The notes: a model not told the origin generated them from the letters alone. DNA of 64,000 nucleotides from Lithobates sylvaticus (GCA_028564925.1 CM053033.1:207826142-207890141), one strand, 5' to 3'. Shown: positions 1-33,244, counted from the first letter of the stretch. Numbers and translations are program-made.

Positions 1-1080
1 CTTCATTGGTGTTCGGGGAGCCTTGGGGGGTGGCCCTGTTTTGGGGTGTGGCCCATTTGTATTGTCGCTGCGGGCCTTGTTGGGGTGGCCCATCATTGGT
101 GTCGTCCCGGGCGGGGGGGGGGTGGCCCATCATTGGTTTTCGGGGGGGGTGGGGTGTGGCCCCATCACGTGGTGTCGGTAGGGGGTGGCCACATCATCGC
201 TGTGTCGAGGCTTGTTTATTGGTGTGTTTGGGTCGCGTGGGGGTTTTTGTGGCCGGGGGCCGGGGGTAGGGTTGGGGGCTCATGGGTGGGTAGGGGGAGC
301 ATGGCCAGGGGCCCATTGTAGGCAGGGGTGGGGGCAGGGGGCACAGGTTTTTTTTTTTTTGCGTGGCCCCGTAGAGTGGCGGATCGGTGCTGGGGGAAGG
401 TTGGGAGAGGGGGGCGGGCCCTTGTGTTTGGGGATCCGGGGTCTGTCACGGGGTGGCCATCAGGTGCGAGGGTGGCCCCCTCGGGCGGGGGTGTCAGGAG
501 GGAGGGTGTTCCCAAGCCGCGGAGCGGGGGGGTTGGGGGTGGGGGTGGCCCCATCATTGGCTGTACGGGGTGGGGATGGCCCATCATTAGTGTCGGGCCT
601 TTTTTTTTTTGGGGTGGGTCATTTGGGCTCGGGGGGGTGGGATGTTGCCCCATCATATGGTCCGAGGGGGGGCGTGGCAAGGTGGCCCCCATCATTGGTG
701 TCGGGGGGTGGGGAGGGTGGCCATCATGGTGTATACCTGTGGTTTTTGCCCTCATTGGAGTCTCTTTCTCGGGGGGGCCACGCGCCCATCCATTGGGATT
801 TGCACCGGCCCCCCCCCCCCCCCCCTCCCCCCCCCCGCCCCCCCGCCTGTTGGGGAGGGGGGTGGCCCAGGATTGGTGCTCGGGGCTCGTCGGCCCCCAA
901 TCATTGTTGCATACGGGGCGGTTTTTTTTGGGGGGTGGGTTTTTTTTTGGTGCGCACCCCATCATGGGCATACTTGGTACCTCTATAAGCCCATCCGTTG
1001 TTGGCTCATTTTGGGGGCGGCGATGTTGTGGCCCATCATTATGGTGTCGGCACTTGTGGGGCTGAACCACTCCAGCAGGC
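1..1080. repeat. Degenerate G-rich repeat, left part
   Basis: This stretch holds scattered copies of the phrase GGCCCATCATTGGTGTCGGG found in the regular array to its right, mixed with long G runs and occasional C or T runs. The spacing is irregular and many copies are damaged. It reads as the decayed edge of the array, or as sequence distorted by homopolymer errors. Long open frames here are a by-product of a stop-poor repeat on both strands and I do not treat them as genes. Confidence 0.75.
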
Positions 1081-3530
1081 AGGGGGTGGCCCATCATTGG
1101 TGTCGGGGGGGGGGGGGTGTGGCCCATCATTGGTGTCGGGGGGGGGGGGTGAGGGCGAGGGTGGCCATCATTGGTGTCGGGGGGGGGGGGTGGCCCATCA
1201 TTGGTGTCGTGGGGGGGGGGGGGGGGGGATGTGGCCCATCATTGGTGTCGGGGGGGGGGGGCCATCATTGGTGTCGGGGGGGGGGGGGGGATGGCCCATC
1301 ATTGGTGTGGGGCGTGTCGGGGGGGGATGGGCCATCATTGGTGTAGGGGGGGGGGGATGGCCCATGGTGCATCGGTGGGGGCCGGGGCTATGGCCCATCA
1401 TTGGTGTCGGGGGGGGGGGTGGGCCCATCATTGGTGTCGGGGGGGGGGGGGGTGGCCATCATTGGTGTGCTGGATAAGGGGGGGGGGATTTATCCACGGC
1501 CATCATAGATGGTGTTCGGGGGGGGGTGAGGGGATGGCCCATCATTGTGTCGGGGGGGGGGGGGGCCATCCACACGGCGGGGGGGCTGGCCCCCATCATT
1601 GGTGTCGGGGGGGGGGATGGCCCCATCATGGTGGTCGAGTGTGGGGAGGATGGGTGCGCCTCATTGTTGTCGGGGGGGGGGGTATCGTGATGTTTTGTCG
1701 GGGGGGGGGGATGGCCCATCATTGGGTGGAGTGGGGGGGGGGATGGCCCCCCTCTTGGTTGTCTCGGGGGGGGGGGGGGCATGGCCCATCATTGGTGTCG
1801 GGGGGGGGGGGGGGATGGCCCATCATTGGTGTCGGGGGGGGGGGGATGGCCCATCATTGGTGTCGGGGGGGGGGGATGGCCCATCATTGGTGTCGGGGGT
1901 GGGGGGGCGAGGGGGGGATGGCCCATCATTGGTGTCGGGGGGGGGGGAGGGGTGGGGGGGGGGGGGTGGCCCATCATTGGTGTCGGGGGGGGGGGTGGCC
2001 CATCATTGGTGTCGGGGGGGGGGGGCCCATCATTGGTGTCGGGGGGGGGGGGATGGCCCCATCATTGGTGTCGGGGGGGGGGGATGGCCCATCATTGGTG
2101 TCGGGGGGGGGGGGGGGTGGCCCATCATTGGTGTCGGGGGGGGGGGGGGGGGATGGCCAATCATTGGTGTCGGGGGGGGGGGGGGGATGGCCCATCATTG
2201 GTGTCGGGGGGGGGGGGTGGCCCATCATTGGTGTCGGGGGGGGGGGGGGGATGGCCCATCATTGGTGTCGGGGGGGGGGGGGGGGGGGAGGATGGCCCAT
2301 CATTGGTGTCGGGGGGGGGGGGGGGATGGCCCATCATTGGTGTCGGGGGGGGGGGGGGGATGGCCCATCATTGGTGTCGGGGGGGGGGGGGGGATGGCCC
2401 ATCATTGGTGTCGGGGGGGGGGGGGGGATGGCCCATCATTGGTGTCGGGGGGGGGGGGGGGGTGGCCCATCATTGGTGTCGGGGGGGGGGGGGGGTGGCC
2501 CATCATTGGTGTCGGGGGGGGGGGAGGGTGGCCCATCATTGGTGTCGGGGGGGGGGGGGGGGCCCATCATTGGTGTCGGGGGGGGGGGGGGGATGGCCCA
2601 TCATTGGTGTCGGGGGGGGGGGGGGGGGCCATCATTGGTGTCGGGGGGGGGGGGGGGGGGTGGCCCATCATTGGTGTCGGGGGGGGGGGGGGGTGGTGGC
2701 CCATCATTGGTGTCGGGGGGGGGGGGGGGGTGGCCCATCATTGGTGTCGGGGGGGGGGGGGGGGGGATGGCCCATCATTGGTGTCGGGGGGGGGGGGGGG
2801 GGGATGGCCCATCATTGGTGTCGGGGGGGGGGGGGGATGGCCCATCATTGGTGTCGGGGGGGGGGGGGGGGGGGGGATGGCCCATCATTGGTGTCGGGGG
2901 GGGGGGGATGGCCCCATCATTGGTGTCGGGGGGGGGGGGGGGATGGCCCATCATTGGTGTCGGGGGGGGGGGGATGGCCCATCATTGGTGTCGGGGGGGG
3001 GGGTGGGGGGGTCGGGGGGGCGGGGGGATGGCCCATCATTGGTGTCGGGGGGGGGATGGCCCATCATTGGTGTCGGGGGGGGGGGGGATGTGGCCCATCA
3101 TTGGTGTCGGGGGGGGGGGGGATGGCCCATCATTGGTGTCGGGGGGGGGGGGGGCCCATCATTGGTGTCGGGGGGTGGGGGATGGGGGGGGGGGGGGGGG
3201 GGATGGCCCCTCATTGGTGTCGGGGGGGGGGGGGGATGGCCCCTCATTGGTGTCGGGGGGGGGGGGGATGGCCCATCATTGGTGTCGGGGGGGGGGGGGA
3301 TGGCCCATCATTGGTGTCGGGGGGGGGGGATGTGGCCCATCATTGGTGTCGGGGGGGGGGGGATAGTGGCCCATCATTGGTGTCGGGGGGGGGGGATAGT
3401 GGCCCATCATTGGTGTCGGGGGGGGGGGGATAGTGGCCCATCATTGGTGTGGGGGGGGGGGGGGGATAGTGGCCCATCATTGGTGTCGGGGGGGATAGTG
3501 GCCCATCATTGGGGTCGGGGGGGGGGGGTA
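1081..3530. repeat. G-rich minisatellite, about 28-36 bp unit
   Basis: Roughly 70-80 tandem copies of a unit made of TGGCCCATCATTGGTGTC followed by a run of 8-18 G. Nearly all length variation is in the G run; some copies lack GG or carry ATAGT before the core near the right end (3360-3500). Every unit provides a long G tract, so the G strand has high potential for quadruplex structure. The array ends abruptly at about 3530 in ordinary mixed sequence, about 450 bp before the first visible PAF1 exon. The open frames through it are artefacts of the repeat. Confidence 0.95.
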
Positions 3531-3983
3531 ATCTTTGTCCCAAGGACCAGATAGAAGCGTACAAAGGACTGTAGTTCGGGGACCGTTGCCTAAGGCTAGT
3601 GTTGGATCAAAATTCAGCAAGTTCAGCTTTGGCTTCTCCTGCTTAACAAAGTGACTGTTGGAAAATATGAATTCGATCAGCGGCTGCAGCCAATGGCAGA
3701 GCAGGGAGAATTCCTCTGTCCTCACTTGTGTGGATGGCGGAATTGAAAACATTATCATTTATGGCCGGCCTCAGAGTTCCATGCTCTGTATTGCAGTGCA
3801 TTGTTTACTTCTATACTTCTTGTATAGTCACTGAACTCCTCTGCATATATTCATATCACAGCCTGAAGAGTGTTATAGGAATAATGGTAACATCACAGTC
3901 TCAGCAAGAGGCACTGTGTTTTCTATAAGTTGTATGTCCTCTATTTACTTCAATACATGACAGAGCTCTCTTTTGTCTTCCAG
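3531..3983 (+). other. Unique-looking sequence before first visible PAF1 exon
   Basis: About 450 bp of mixed composition between the minisatellite and PAF1 exon 2. It should be intron 1, or 5' flank plus intron 1. I looked for a short exon starting with a peptide like MAPTIQTQ and ending in a donor of matching phase and found none. It ends in a pyrimidine-rich acceptor (TTTTGTCTTCCAG). No repeat family was recognised. Confidence 0.5.
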
Positions 3984-24728
<20,745 letters not shown>

Positions 24729-24810
24729 ATACAGATCCTGCTCCATACAGTTTTGTAAATATTTGTTATTATACTTTTAGTTCAATAAAAGTTTTCAGAC
24801 AGTTTAAGTA
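24729..24810 (+). other. PAF1: PAF1 3' UTR
   Basis: A short UTR of about 80 bases from the stop to shortly after the AATAAA at 24784. The exact cleavage site cannot be read from sequence alone. Confidence 0.75.
24784..24789 (+). terminator. PAF1 polyadenylation signal
   Basis: AATAAA 56 bases after the stop codon, followed within 25-50 bases by a T/G-rich stretch (GTATGGAGTTTTTGCTG). A second AATAAA at 24866-24871 could serve as an alternative distal signal. Confidence 0.8.
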
Positions 24811-25189
24811 TGGAGTTTTTGCTGTAGAAAGTAAATGATTGGGATGTCTTTACTCAATGACATTTAATAAAACATACTGTGCTGGTACATAATATTTAGA
24901 GGTCTATGACTGTAGATCTTCATTGGCCTCTTAGTTCAATACCTCTCCAGTCTGTGGTGAGTCTGAATTCTTCAAGTAATACAGCCAGTAAAGACATAGG
25001 CATTTGACACCCCTGGAAGTGTCTAATGCCAGTTATATTGCACTCAGTGGTAGCTCCTGCTGGATTGGATAATATGTCCTACATAGTCCTGTAGGGCTGA
25101 CGGGAGGAACCACAGCATGCACTTGTGACCCATGCATTTGACACTCCCAGAAGTATGAAATGCTGTTCTGCTTGCAGATGGTGGAGTTT

Positions 25190-25420
25190 GGATTCACAAG
25201 GTAAGTATTCAGTGTAACAACAAAGCCTGGGGAATGCCAGGAAAAAAACAAGCCTACTTACCACCAGCTTGCAGACAACCAAATTAACCTGTTTAACAGT
25301 ATGCGTTAAAAACAGGGGTTTAGTCCGCACGCATTTGCAAACGCATGTGTAAGCCACAGAGCCTCGTCAAGGCACCCTGATATCTGTGGTCCTAACACTA
25401 AACTAAGAGTGTCCCCAGTA
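25190..25420. mobile_element. Dispersed repeat family C, copy 1
   Basis: Shares CAACCAAATT, ACAGTWTGCGTTAAAAACAG and GGTCCTAACWCTAA phrases with the sequence split by the Tc1 copy at 59405-60929 (59230-59404 plus 60930-60985). Family unknown. Confidence 0.6.
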
Positions 25421-25626
25421 AGTATTCAGTGTCTCTTCTTGCAGGAGCAATTCTTTGAATAGTTATAGTGGAACTCAAGGTAGGGATTTTTAATTTCAGG
25501 TAAGGCTGAAGAAGGGTTAGAACCGATGTGCCACCCACAGCAGAAATGTATGTTCCTTTCCTTGTCTCAGTGACCTCAAGGAAGTGATTTAAAAGCTTCC
25601 CCAGTGACGATGCACAAGAAAAAGGA

Positions 25627-25996
25627 TTAAGGGCTCTTTCACACGGACGTGTCCGTGTACGGAGCCCGCTCTGCTCAGCAGGGGATCGCTCCGTCGATTC
25701 CCCCGCTGAGCAGGAAGATGACAGGTCTGTCTGCACTCCGTGCAGGGATGGACCTGTCGGAGCTTCGCTCTCCCCTATGGGGTATCGGATGACGTAGAGT
25801 CCGTCATCATCCGATCCGCAGACGGATGGAAAAATGGGGTTTTCCTGTCTCACTTTTTCGGAGCGGGTCGGATGTCAGCAGACATGTCACAGCTGACATC
25901 CGTCCCTCCATAGGGGTCTATGGAGCGTCCGTTCAGGTCCGCCTAAAAAACTGACAGGTGGACCTGAACGGACTGCCCGTGTGAAAGGGGCCTTAA
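25627..25996. mobile_element. TTAA-flanked MITE, GGGCTCTTTCACACGG ends, copy 1
   Basis: TTAA at 25627 and 25993. Left end TTAAGGGCTCTTTCACACGG; right end CCGTGTGAAAGGGGCCTTAA. A second shorter copy is at 60985-61187. GC-rich interior with foldbacks on CTGCTCAGCAGGGGATCG. Confidence 0.85.
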
Positions 25997-26649
25997 AGCT
26001 CATTCAGGACGGTCGGTCAAGTACACACCCTTTATGAATGGCAGAAGAATCAATCAATTGTGTTAAGCCAAAAACCGAAGTTGAGCCGTGAATTCCTGTG
26101 GTTTGCTGAGGATATGTGATCAATAGACACATGTATGTATATGGATGAGATCAGGTAATTCGAGTGCGGGACCAACCGAGAAGTAATATAAGAGACAGGT
26201 AGGACTGTGAATACTTGCATAAATTTCACTTCACAGTAAACCATAGAAAATCCAGCATTTTACTGTTAACTTGCATGTATGGGCTTCAAATTACAGTAAC
26301 CCATCCAAAAAGCAAGTGAATTGTAAAAAAGCATATAATAAGCGGACTTTTAAAAACCCATTTACCACCTGCATTGTGCTGCGGATGAGCAAGCGCTGCC
26401 GGCAAAGTGATGTACCCGTACGATGCTGCCTACTTTCTGGACTAGGGCGCACACATGCATTTCTCCCCCCACCCCCCCACAGAGTTCTGTACACGGGGAA
26501 CGATCTCTCTAAGTTTCTCATCCCTGAGATGCAGGGATAAGAAACGCAAAGATCAACATGTAAAACGGCACACATTACACATAGTTAGACACATATTTTA
26601 TTTATTGTTCGTCCTAGAGGTTAAGTCTGTCTATGATGATTTGTGTGGC

Positions 26650-28404
26650 GATCAATGAAAGGGACACATTCTCCAATGCAAAAAACGTATATTGTATCAG
26701 TTGCTCTCAAGGCATAAAAGGGTTATAAATAGCTAATGTACAGTAGCGAGCATCTCAGGCTTCATGCAACAATCAATTACTAACCACATACCGTATTTTC
26801 CGGCGTATAAGACGACCTCTTACACTTAAAGAAAAAAAAAAAAATGCCCAAAAATCGGGGGTCGTTTTATAAGCCGGGTATAGAATGCTGCCTGATGGAT
26901 GTCAGCCCCCTGAATGTCCGCTAATACTGTATGTGGATTCAGCTACATACAGTAGACACGGCTGAGCCAATGCCAGTGAGCGATTGTATTCTATTAATGA
27001 ATACAGAGCCTGCTCGGATTGGCTTTGAGAGAGAGAGGCACAGGCTGATGATGCTACAGCCTCTGCCAATCCAAGCAGGCGTTGTGGTCATTAAAAGAAT
27101 ACATTGCTCACCATACTTCACTGGGTAAATCCATTCACTGATCTCCCACTATTGTACATCCTGCTGTTTGCCTTTGAGGTCCCAGGCACCCAAGAGGGAT
27201 AGGTGAATCTGGGTAATATGACGGGGTTTATTAAATGCATTTTGGGGGACAATTCCCATAGAATGTAACCCAAAAGTGGTATAGATTTGCTTAGTGAAAC
27301 CTTCTACTTTCCAGAGTTGTGGCATTCAAGAGAACTCTGCCTGTGTTATTATTGTTTGATTTACTGTATGACATATCAAAGCATGGCGGATGAGTAGTTG
27401 GCATTCTTGCTTTGTGTTTAATGTTTCTAATGTTGTTGTTTTTTTTATTTTTTAAATGGTGTTACCTCAGAAGGAGGGGTAGTCTTATACCGCGAGTATA
27501 GCCCAAAACCTATGTTTTCACTTGAAAAATAGGGGGTCGCCTTATACGCCGGCAAACGTGGTACTTTTATGATTCGCAAATTAATCCGAAGCAGTTTAAC
27601 CTGCTAACCTACCACAAACAGCCTCTAGAAAAAATATCCTTAATGTATAAATTATCATACATCTAGCACTAAAATTGTCCAAAATAGAGGTCAAATTGGG
27701 TTATTGTATCAATTAACAAATAAATCGGCATATAAAGGAAAAAAAAAATCACATAATTGCAAAAATGTCCTGCATTTAAATAAGGCTGTTGTGTCAGCCA
27801 AAGTCCTGTTCAGGGTGTATTCCATCTTTCTTGTCCTGTGTTATATCCAATAAACCTATAAGAAACATGAAATACATCTCACACAAGCTTATAAAAATAA
27901 GTATAGATCATAATCTCTGTTCATTCCTTCAGGGTGCAATGACCTCAGTTTATTTATCCACCAAACCTCTCTTTGTTTTAATTTGAGTATCCTGCCCCCC
28001 CCCCCCCCTCTCCGATCTCTAGGTACCTCCTCTAAAATCATGAATGGTTATGACCCTGCTCTAGAAAATGCCTCTAGAAAACAGGCAAACCTGGCTGCTT
28101 ATGTCTAATGGTACTGCGATGCTTGGACAATCCTATCGTTAATTCTCTTTGTGGTTTCACCAACGGAAATCAAATGACAGGGACATATTAGGATATAAAT
28201 AACATATGAGGATGGACAAGTATGAAAACCTTTTTACAGTAATTTTTTTCACCACTAACTGAATGGACATAATGATCGCCCTTCATCAATAGATTACATT
28301 GAATACAGTTCAAGCAAGGAAAACAGCCATTCCTCTTTTTACCCAATAAGGTCATTTTAGATTGATATTCTCTCGGCCGATATTCAGACCTTACTAGTGA
28401 ATCG
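26650..28404 (-). mobile_element. Penelope-like retroelement, left copy: 3' region and GIY-YIG endonuclease part
   Basis: This is a fossil copy on the minus strand. 27930-28400 reads as the linker and GIY-YIG-type endonuclease region of an EN-bearing Penelope element (a CPCLNC-like cysteine cluster, then VGETTKRINDRI-like and HRSTIRH-like phrases in broken form). 26650-27930 is the 3' non-coding end, split by the MITE at 26789-27563. Nearly the same 3' end occurs inverted at 35150-36165. Confidence 0.75.
26789..27563. mobile_element. MITE, CCGTATTTTCCGGCGTATAA ends
   Basis: The left end TACCGTATTTTCCGGCGTAT is inverted at the right (TTATACGCCGGCAAACGTGGTA), flanked by TA. It lies inside the left Penelope copy. 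The inverted partner copy at about 35620 has no insertion there, giving an empty site. No coding capacity. Confidence 0.85.
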
Positions 28405-28470
28405 CTGTCATTTATTTATTAAAATGCTTAACCTACGCAGTCTTACCCCGAAGGCCTCGATGCGCAAAAC

Positions 28471-29255
28471 CAGGGCTCAAAATTTCAAGTCCTGAGCTAC
28501 TAGCCAAGCCTTAAGGGTTACTCGCCACCAGTTACCCCGCCCCACCCATAAACATGCCCTGCCCCTAAACACGCTCGGCCCCACCCCTAAACACTCCCTC
28601 ATAAATTATCTCATTTAAATGACACTTAAAATGTTTTATGCAGAATTAAGTTATAAAAATAAATTATTATAATATAACAACTTTATCCGTGCCCACCAAT
28701 GCACCCTGCCTGTGTCCATCCTCCATGCACCCTGCCTGTGTTTATCCTCCATGCACCCTGCCTGTGTCCATCCTCCATGCACCCTGTGCAGGGGAGGAGA
28801 GGAACAGGAGAGCCGCCCGGGTGTTCAGAGAGCATGGAAACACAGCAATAACAGCTTTCAATTCAATTGCCGAGTTCCCGCCGCTCAACGTCATATACAG
28901 CCCCGCCCCCTGGCCGGAAACTTTGAATGACAGATCGCTTGTCCTGATTGGACGTGTGATCTGTCTATCAAAGTCCCGGACCAGGGGGCGGGGCTCTATC
29001 TGTATCAGCGAGCAGTGGGGAACACGGCAATGTTAAAAGAAATCTGTTATCGCTGTGTTTCCCCCTGCACTGCGCTCTGAAAATCCGAGCGGCTCTCTAT
29101 CCCTCTTCCCCCTTCATGATCGCTGGGAGAAGTACTCCCATTCCACCCAGGCTGCAAGCGGTGCTCGCTCCCCTCTGCTCCAGGCAACCCTTCCTCGCCA
29201 GCCCTCAAAATGCACTCGCAAAATTCGAGCAGGCGAGTGCAATTTTTGAGGGCTG
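28471..29255. mobile_element. hAT-type non-autonomous element with 8-bp target duplication
   Basis: 785 bp. The ends CAGGGCTCAAAATTT and AATTTTTGAGGGCTG are inverted and flanked by CGCAAAAC on both sides (28463-28470, 29256-29263). The interior holds a short tandem repeat at 28686-28790 based on TGCACCCTGCCTGTGTCCAT. No transposase. Confidence 0.9.
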
Positions 29256-30098
29256 CGCAAAACAAAAGGACCTTGACATTAACAAACTAGCATGGCAACA
29301 TACAAAATAATCATCCACAATGTTGTCCAAGGGCACTCCGGCATTCTGTCCATCACTGACGCAACATACAAAATAAAAGCCAGGGAGTCTGTCCATCACA
29401 CCCCAATTAAAATTAGGTGACTCCAAAAGCTTGTACAATTTCTTTCGGAATTTCAAAAAGTCATTCTCAAGTCTCAGTTTCAGAGGCAAGGAGTTCCAAA
29501 ATTCAGCTCCTTGTACTTCACTCGTTCTCCCTCCGCATGTTTTCTATTAAATTTTGGAATCTTCAGTATGGCCAAGTTCGCCGATCTCAAGGATCAGGTA
29601 GGCACATACTTGACAAATTTTTTTCTTCAGATACTCTGGGACACATCCATGCATTGCCTTATGGACAAGACATCCGGTTTTGAACAGAACCGTTCTTTCA
29701 TGGGCAGCCAGTGCAGGGCTCTAAGGGATGGAGTGATCTGGTCACGGCGACCAACACCTGTCAGTAACCTTGCTGCGGGATTCTGAATCAACTGGAGCTT
29801 GTGGATGGTACAAGCAGGCAAACCCAGATACAGGACATTACAGTAGTCTGCTGATAATGGCATTGACAATGGCGATCTTGTCAGAGACTGCGATATAGTG
29901 AAAAGTCGACCTCAGGAGTCTCAAGTAGAAGTGGCATGAACTCACCACCTGATTTACCTGAGGGCGCAGGTTCAACCTAGAGTCAAAGATGACGCCCAGG
30001 TCCCTGACCTGAGTGGCCGGAATCGGAAAAGATTTGAAAGATTCCGGCCAGGACGGAAACAGGTTGGAATACACCTGGATGCTGAAGATACGATGCAT

Positions 30099-31001
30099 TC
30101 AGTTTTGGTGCCATTTAGCTTTAGATAAATGGCACCCATCCAGGATTTTCTCCAGACAGGAGGCCAGCATGATCTGATCCTCCCCTTTCTTGGATAATTT
30201 GAAGTAGATCTGGGTGTCATCAGCGTAGACATGGAACGGGAGATTGTGATGGCAAATGATGTACAGCAGCGGCCACATATAGATGTTAAAAAGGATCGTA
30301 GATAAAGCCGATCCTTGTGGGACCCCGCAAGACAGGGGGTTATCGGAGGAATAAAATGGTCCCAACTTTACCCTCTGAACCCTGCCTCGCAGGAACAAGG
30401 CTACCCATGCCAGAGCTATACCATCCATTCCCTCCACCGTCTTCAACATATCCACAAGTATGGAGTGGTCGATGGTATCAAAAGCTGCTGACAGATCCAG
30501 AAGTACCAAGGCCGAAGCTTTATTCTTATCCAAGGCCAAGAGTAGGTCGTCCTGGACTTTTACCAGGGCTGTTTCCAAGCCTCTCCCAGGACGAAATCCT
30601 GACTGGAATTCATCAAAAATTTTATTAGACTCCAGGTGAGGTTGAAGTTGCCATACCACAGCTCGCTCCATGATTTTTGCCAAAAACGGCAGGGTGGAGA
30701 TAGGGCGATTGTTTCTCAACACGGTGCACTCCACGTTAGCTTTATTTAGCAGGGGTATAACCACTGCCTGCTTCAGAATACATGGAACGACACCGGTAGC
30801 AAAAGCCATGCTGACAATGTCTGCAATAAAAGGTGCCAGAGCATCTGACGAGTCCTTCACCAAATGCGCAATGCAGGGATCAAGTGATGAGGATGAGGCC
30901 CTGAGAGATTTGAGAATTATTATAATATCTTCTCGAGTCATCGAATAAAATACAGAGAAGTGGGTCCCTGCATATGGTGGGCATGTTTCTTCCACCTTCA
31001 C
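30099..31001 (-). pseudogene. L2/CR1-type reverse transcriptase, largely open
   Basis: A 300-codon open stretch covers RT motifs 0 to 5: PISTLPFLAKIMERAV, DEFQSGFRPGRG, LDLSAAFDTIDH (first catalytic Asp), CGVPQGSALSTILF and HVYADDTQIYF (YADD). The frame is lost just after the YADD motif near 30100, and the thumb region continues in other frames (30232-29627). It is therefore a rather young but dead copy. Confidence 0.85.
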
Positions 31002-31690
31002 TGATGAAATGTTTTTTTTCTGATAATTTCCATTTTCTTTTTAAAATAACCGGATAAAATTTTGCAGAATTCAACAGAGTTTTTCTCTTCACGTGGGATT
31101 AGCCAATCGCCTGGCCACCCTGAAGAGCTCTGCCGATGCATTAGACGCATTTTTTATTTCGCTTGTGAAAAATGTTTTCTTGGCATTGCTGATGCCTTCC
31201 TTGTAATTGTTTAAATTAACCATATAATTTAATTTTGATGATTCATTTGGGGATTTTCTCCATGCTCTTTCAGCAGCCCTACATTGCTATTTTAATTTTC
31301 TTGTCTCCTAAGAAAACCAGAGCTGTTTTTTCTCAGGTTCCCTTATTATAGAGATTTTTTTTTAAAGGAGATAGAAAATCAAGGTTTTTTTTATAATAGC
31401 AGCGTTAAAAAATCAATTTTTTCAGCAACCGACTCAGATTTAAAAAAGCTTAGATTATCTATATTTTTCACAAAGTGTCTGCCAAAATCATCTACAGACA
31501 CTTTGGATATATTCCATATAATTTTTACAGGGATGTTTCTATTAGGAATATGAAGTTCCTTTTTATTCGTTTTTAGATCATGGGTAATTTTCTTGTTCCT
31601 CCTGTATGCCTTCATAGGTACATGCTGAAATTCTTCTATCTGGGGGTAAGCTCGTAGTAATGCCAATTTCTTCTAATGATTTTAAAAATA

Positions 31691-32262
31691 TCCTCACTGT
31701 ATCTGTGAAATTGGAAAATGAAGGGTTCTCTCAATCTTCCTCTCTACTCTCCAGTATCTTTACTCTAGTTTGCAGTGTTCTTATGGAACCGGAATGGCCC
31801 TGCAGCGTGTCTTCTGAGTCTCCCACGCGGCGTTCCACCTCGGCCAGCCTGGTGCGGAACGAGCCCATGTCCCGCCGGATGAGGCTTATATCAAGCTGTA
31901 CTGATTCAATTTTCTCAGTGAGGGTGGATTGGCAGGTTGTTATTGCCTGTATCAATGCAGTAAAGTTAGATTGCTCTGAGAGGGCCGGGTTGTAGCCCTC
32001 CGCCGGGGACGCCATGCGCTCCGGAGGCTTGGGGGTCGGAGGTAGGCCCGAACTAGGCCGGGGCTGTGCTTTGGCTGCTGTGGGGGTTTTTGAGGGTGGT
32101 CGAGGTACCTTTGCCTTTGGTCATCCCCTCCCGGATCCACTCCCGTAAGGTTCGGCAGCTCTAGAGGCTGAATCTGCAGGGAAAGGGCCTCTACATCAGG
32201 GCGGACAGCCGGAGCTCACTCTATGTGCGTCCTCTCAGTGGGCCATCCTGGACACGCCCCCG
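31691..32262 (-). mobile_element. Tx1/L1 ORF1 5' fragment
   Basis: The minus strand at 32015-31731 encodes a coiled-coil segment (LTEKIESVQLDISLIRRDMG, RLAEVERRVGDSEDTLQGH) typical of ORF1 of Tx1/L1 elements. 32140-31952 is a Pro/Arg-rich upstream part in another frame. Only the 5' part of the element is present. Confidence 0.7.
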
Positions 32263-33240
32263 GAAAATGAAGGGTAATCTCCTAAATCCACATTTACGTT
32301 TGTCTGTGGTGACCCTCATCTCATCCTGTAAAAGTTTGTTATGTTCTTGTGCAATAATCTTTGCAGGGTATCCCTGCTCTCTAAACTTATGGCACATGTC
32401 ATCCAATCTAGTCTCTCTCGATGTCATGTCACTGACAATACGTCTTACCCTACACAGTTGGCTTCTTACAATCGATCTAAAGACATGTGGTGGTTATGTT
32501 ATATGATGTACCCTGTTGTGGATGTTGCCGCATCAGAGGATTTGCCCCTGCGTGGGAAATGTTTGGCCCCTGCGTGGGCAAGTTTATGTGCTAATGCAAA
32601 ACTCAATAAAAAAGATTTTACAAAAAAAAAGACATGTGGTGGATGGAAGCTGTCAAAAGACAGCAATTGATTTCGATCGGTGGGTTTTGTGTATAAATCA
32701 GATTCTATCCGATGATTAATGTAAATTCTAGTGACTAAGAAAGGAACAGACCTACCCCCTACATTCATTTTAAACTTGATTTCAGGGCAACACTCAGTAA
32801 GCATTTTATCAAATATTTCAAGGGACTCAATGTTGCCCTGCCATATGACAAAAATATCATCAATGAAGCGCCACCAGGTGGCGCAATACCTCTTAAACAA
32901 TTCATGAGGAAAAATATATTGATGTTGAAAATCATTCATAAAGGCGCAAGCATATGGCGGGGCAACATTAGAGCCCATCGCAACTCCTTTAAGCTGCATG
33001 AAGAACTGATCCTTGAATAAAAAAATAATTGTTAGATAGAACAATCTGAAACAGTTTCTCAAACAATAATAATTGGGATTCAGAGAATTTCTCACTCTCC
33101 TTAATCTCATAGCCGCACCGATCCCCACTGAATGCGGGATCGATGTATACAGGCTTACAACATCCCAGGTGACCAGTAATTCATTGTCTTGACACTGGGA
33201 GAATTTCTTTAACTTGTGCAAAAAATTACTAGCGTCTCAA
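32263..33240 (-). mobile_element. Penelope-like retroelement, left copy: reverse transcriptase
   Basis: A fossil on the minus strand. It carries Penelope RT hallmarks: VTWDVVSLYTSIPH, GVAMGSNVAP, RFIDDIFVIW (the FIDD form of the catalytic box) and LYTKPTDRNQLLSFDSFHPP, followed by the post-RT linker at 32427-32265. A short L1-like insertion lies at 32494-32627. The reading continues into 28400-26650 beyond the nested elements. No LTR-type features. Confidence 0.85.
32494..32627 (+). mobile_element. Short LINE/SINE-type retro-insertion with 15-bp target duplication
   Basis: AAAGACATGTGGTGG at 32479-32493 is repeated at 32628-32642. The insert ends in an A run (AAAAAGATTTTACAAAAAAA). It sits inside the Penelope reverse transcriptase. 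Confidence 0.85.
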
Positions 33241-33244
33241 ATGT

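Larger units (their letters stand above)
28405..31690 (-). mobile_element. L2/CR1-type LINE, 5'-truncated, inside the Penelope copy
   Basis: Minus strand, with 3' tail TTTAATAAATAAATGA-like repeats at 28405-28430. The RT region at 31001-30099 includes LDLSAAFDTIDH, GVPQGSALST and YADDTQIYF, followed by the C-terminal block LQLIQNPAARLLTG (29627-29869). Upstream, 31150-31660 holds the endonuclease-RT linker. The hAT element at 28471-29255 has inserted into its 3' UTR. The endonuclease domain is missing. Confidence 0.85.

Noticed and set aside
185-3554. Very long open frames on both strands through the G-rich array (up to 731 codons)
   Set aside because: They are generated by a tandem unit that has no stop codon in most frames; composition is Gly/Pro/His-Trp repeats following the DNA unit, with no splice or start context.
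30317-30948. Plus-strand open frames across the LINE reverse transcriptase
   Set aside because: Antisense shadows of the minus-strand RT, which has all the catalytic motifs.
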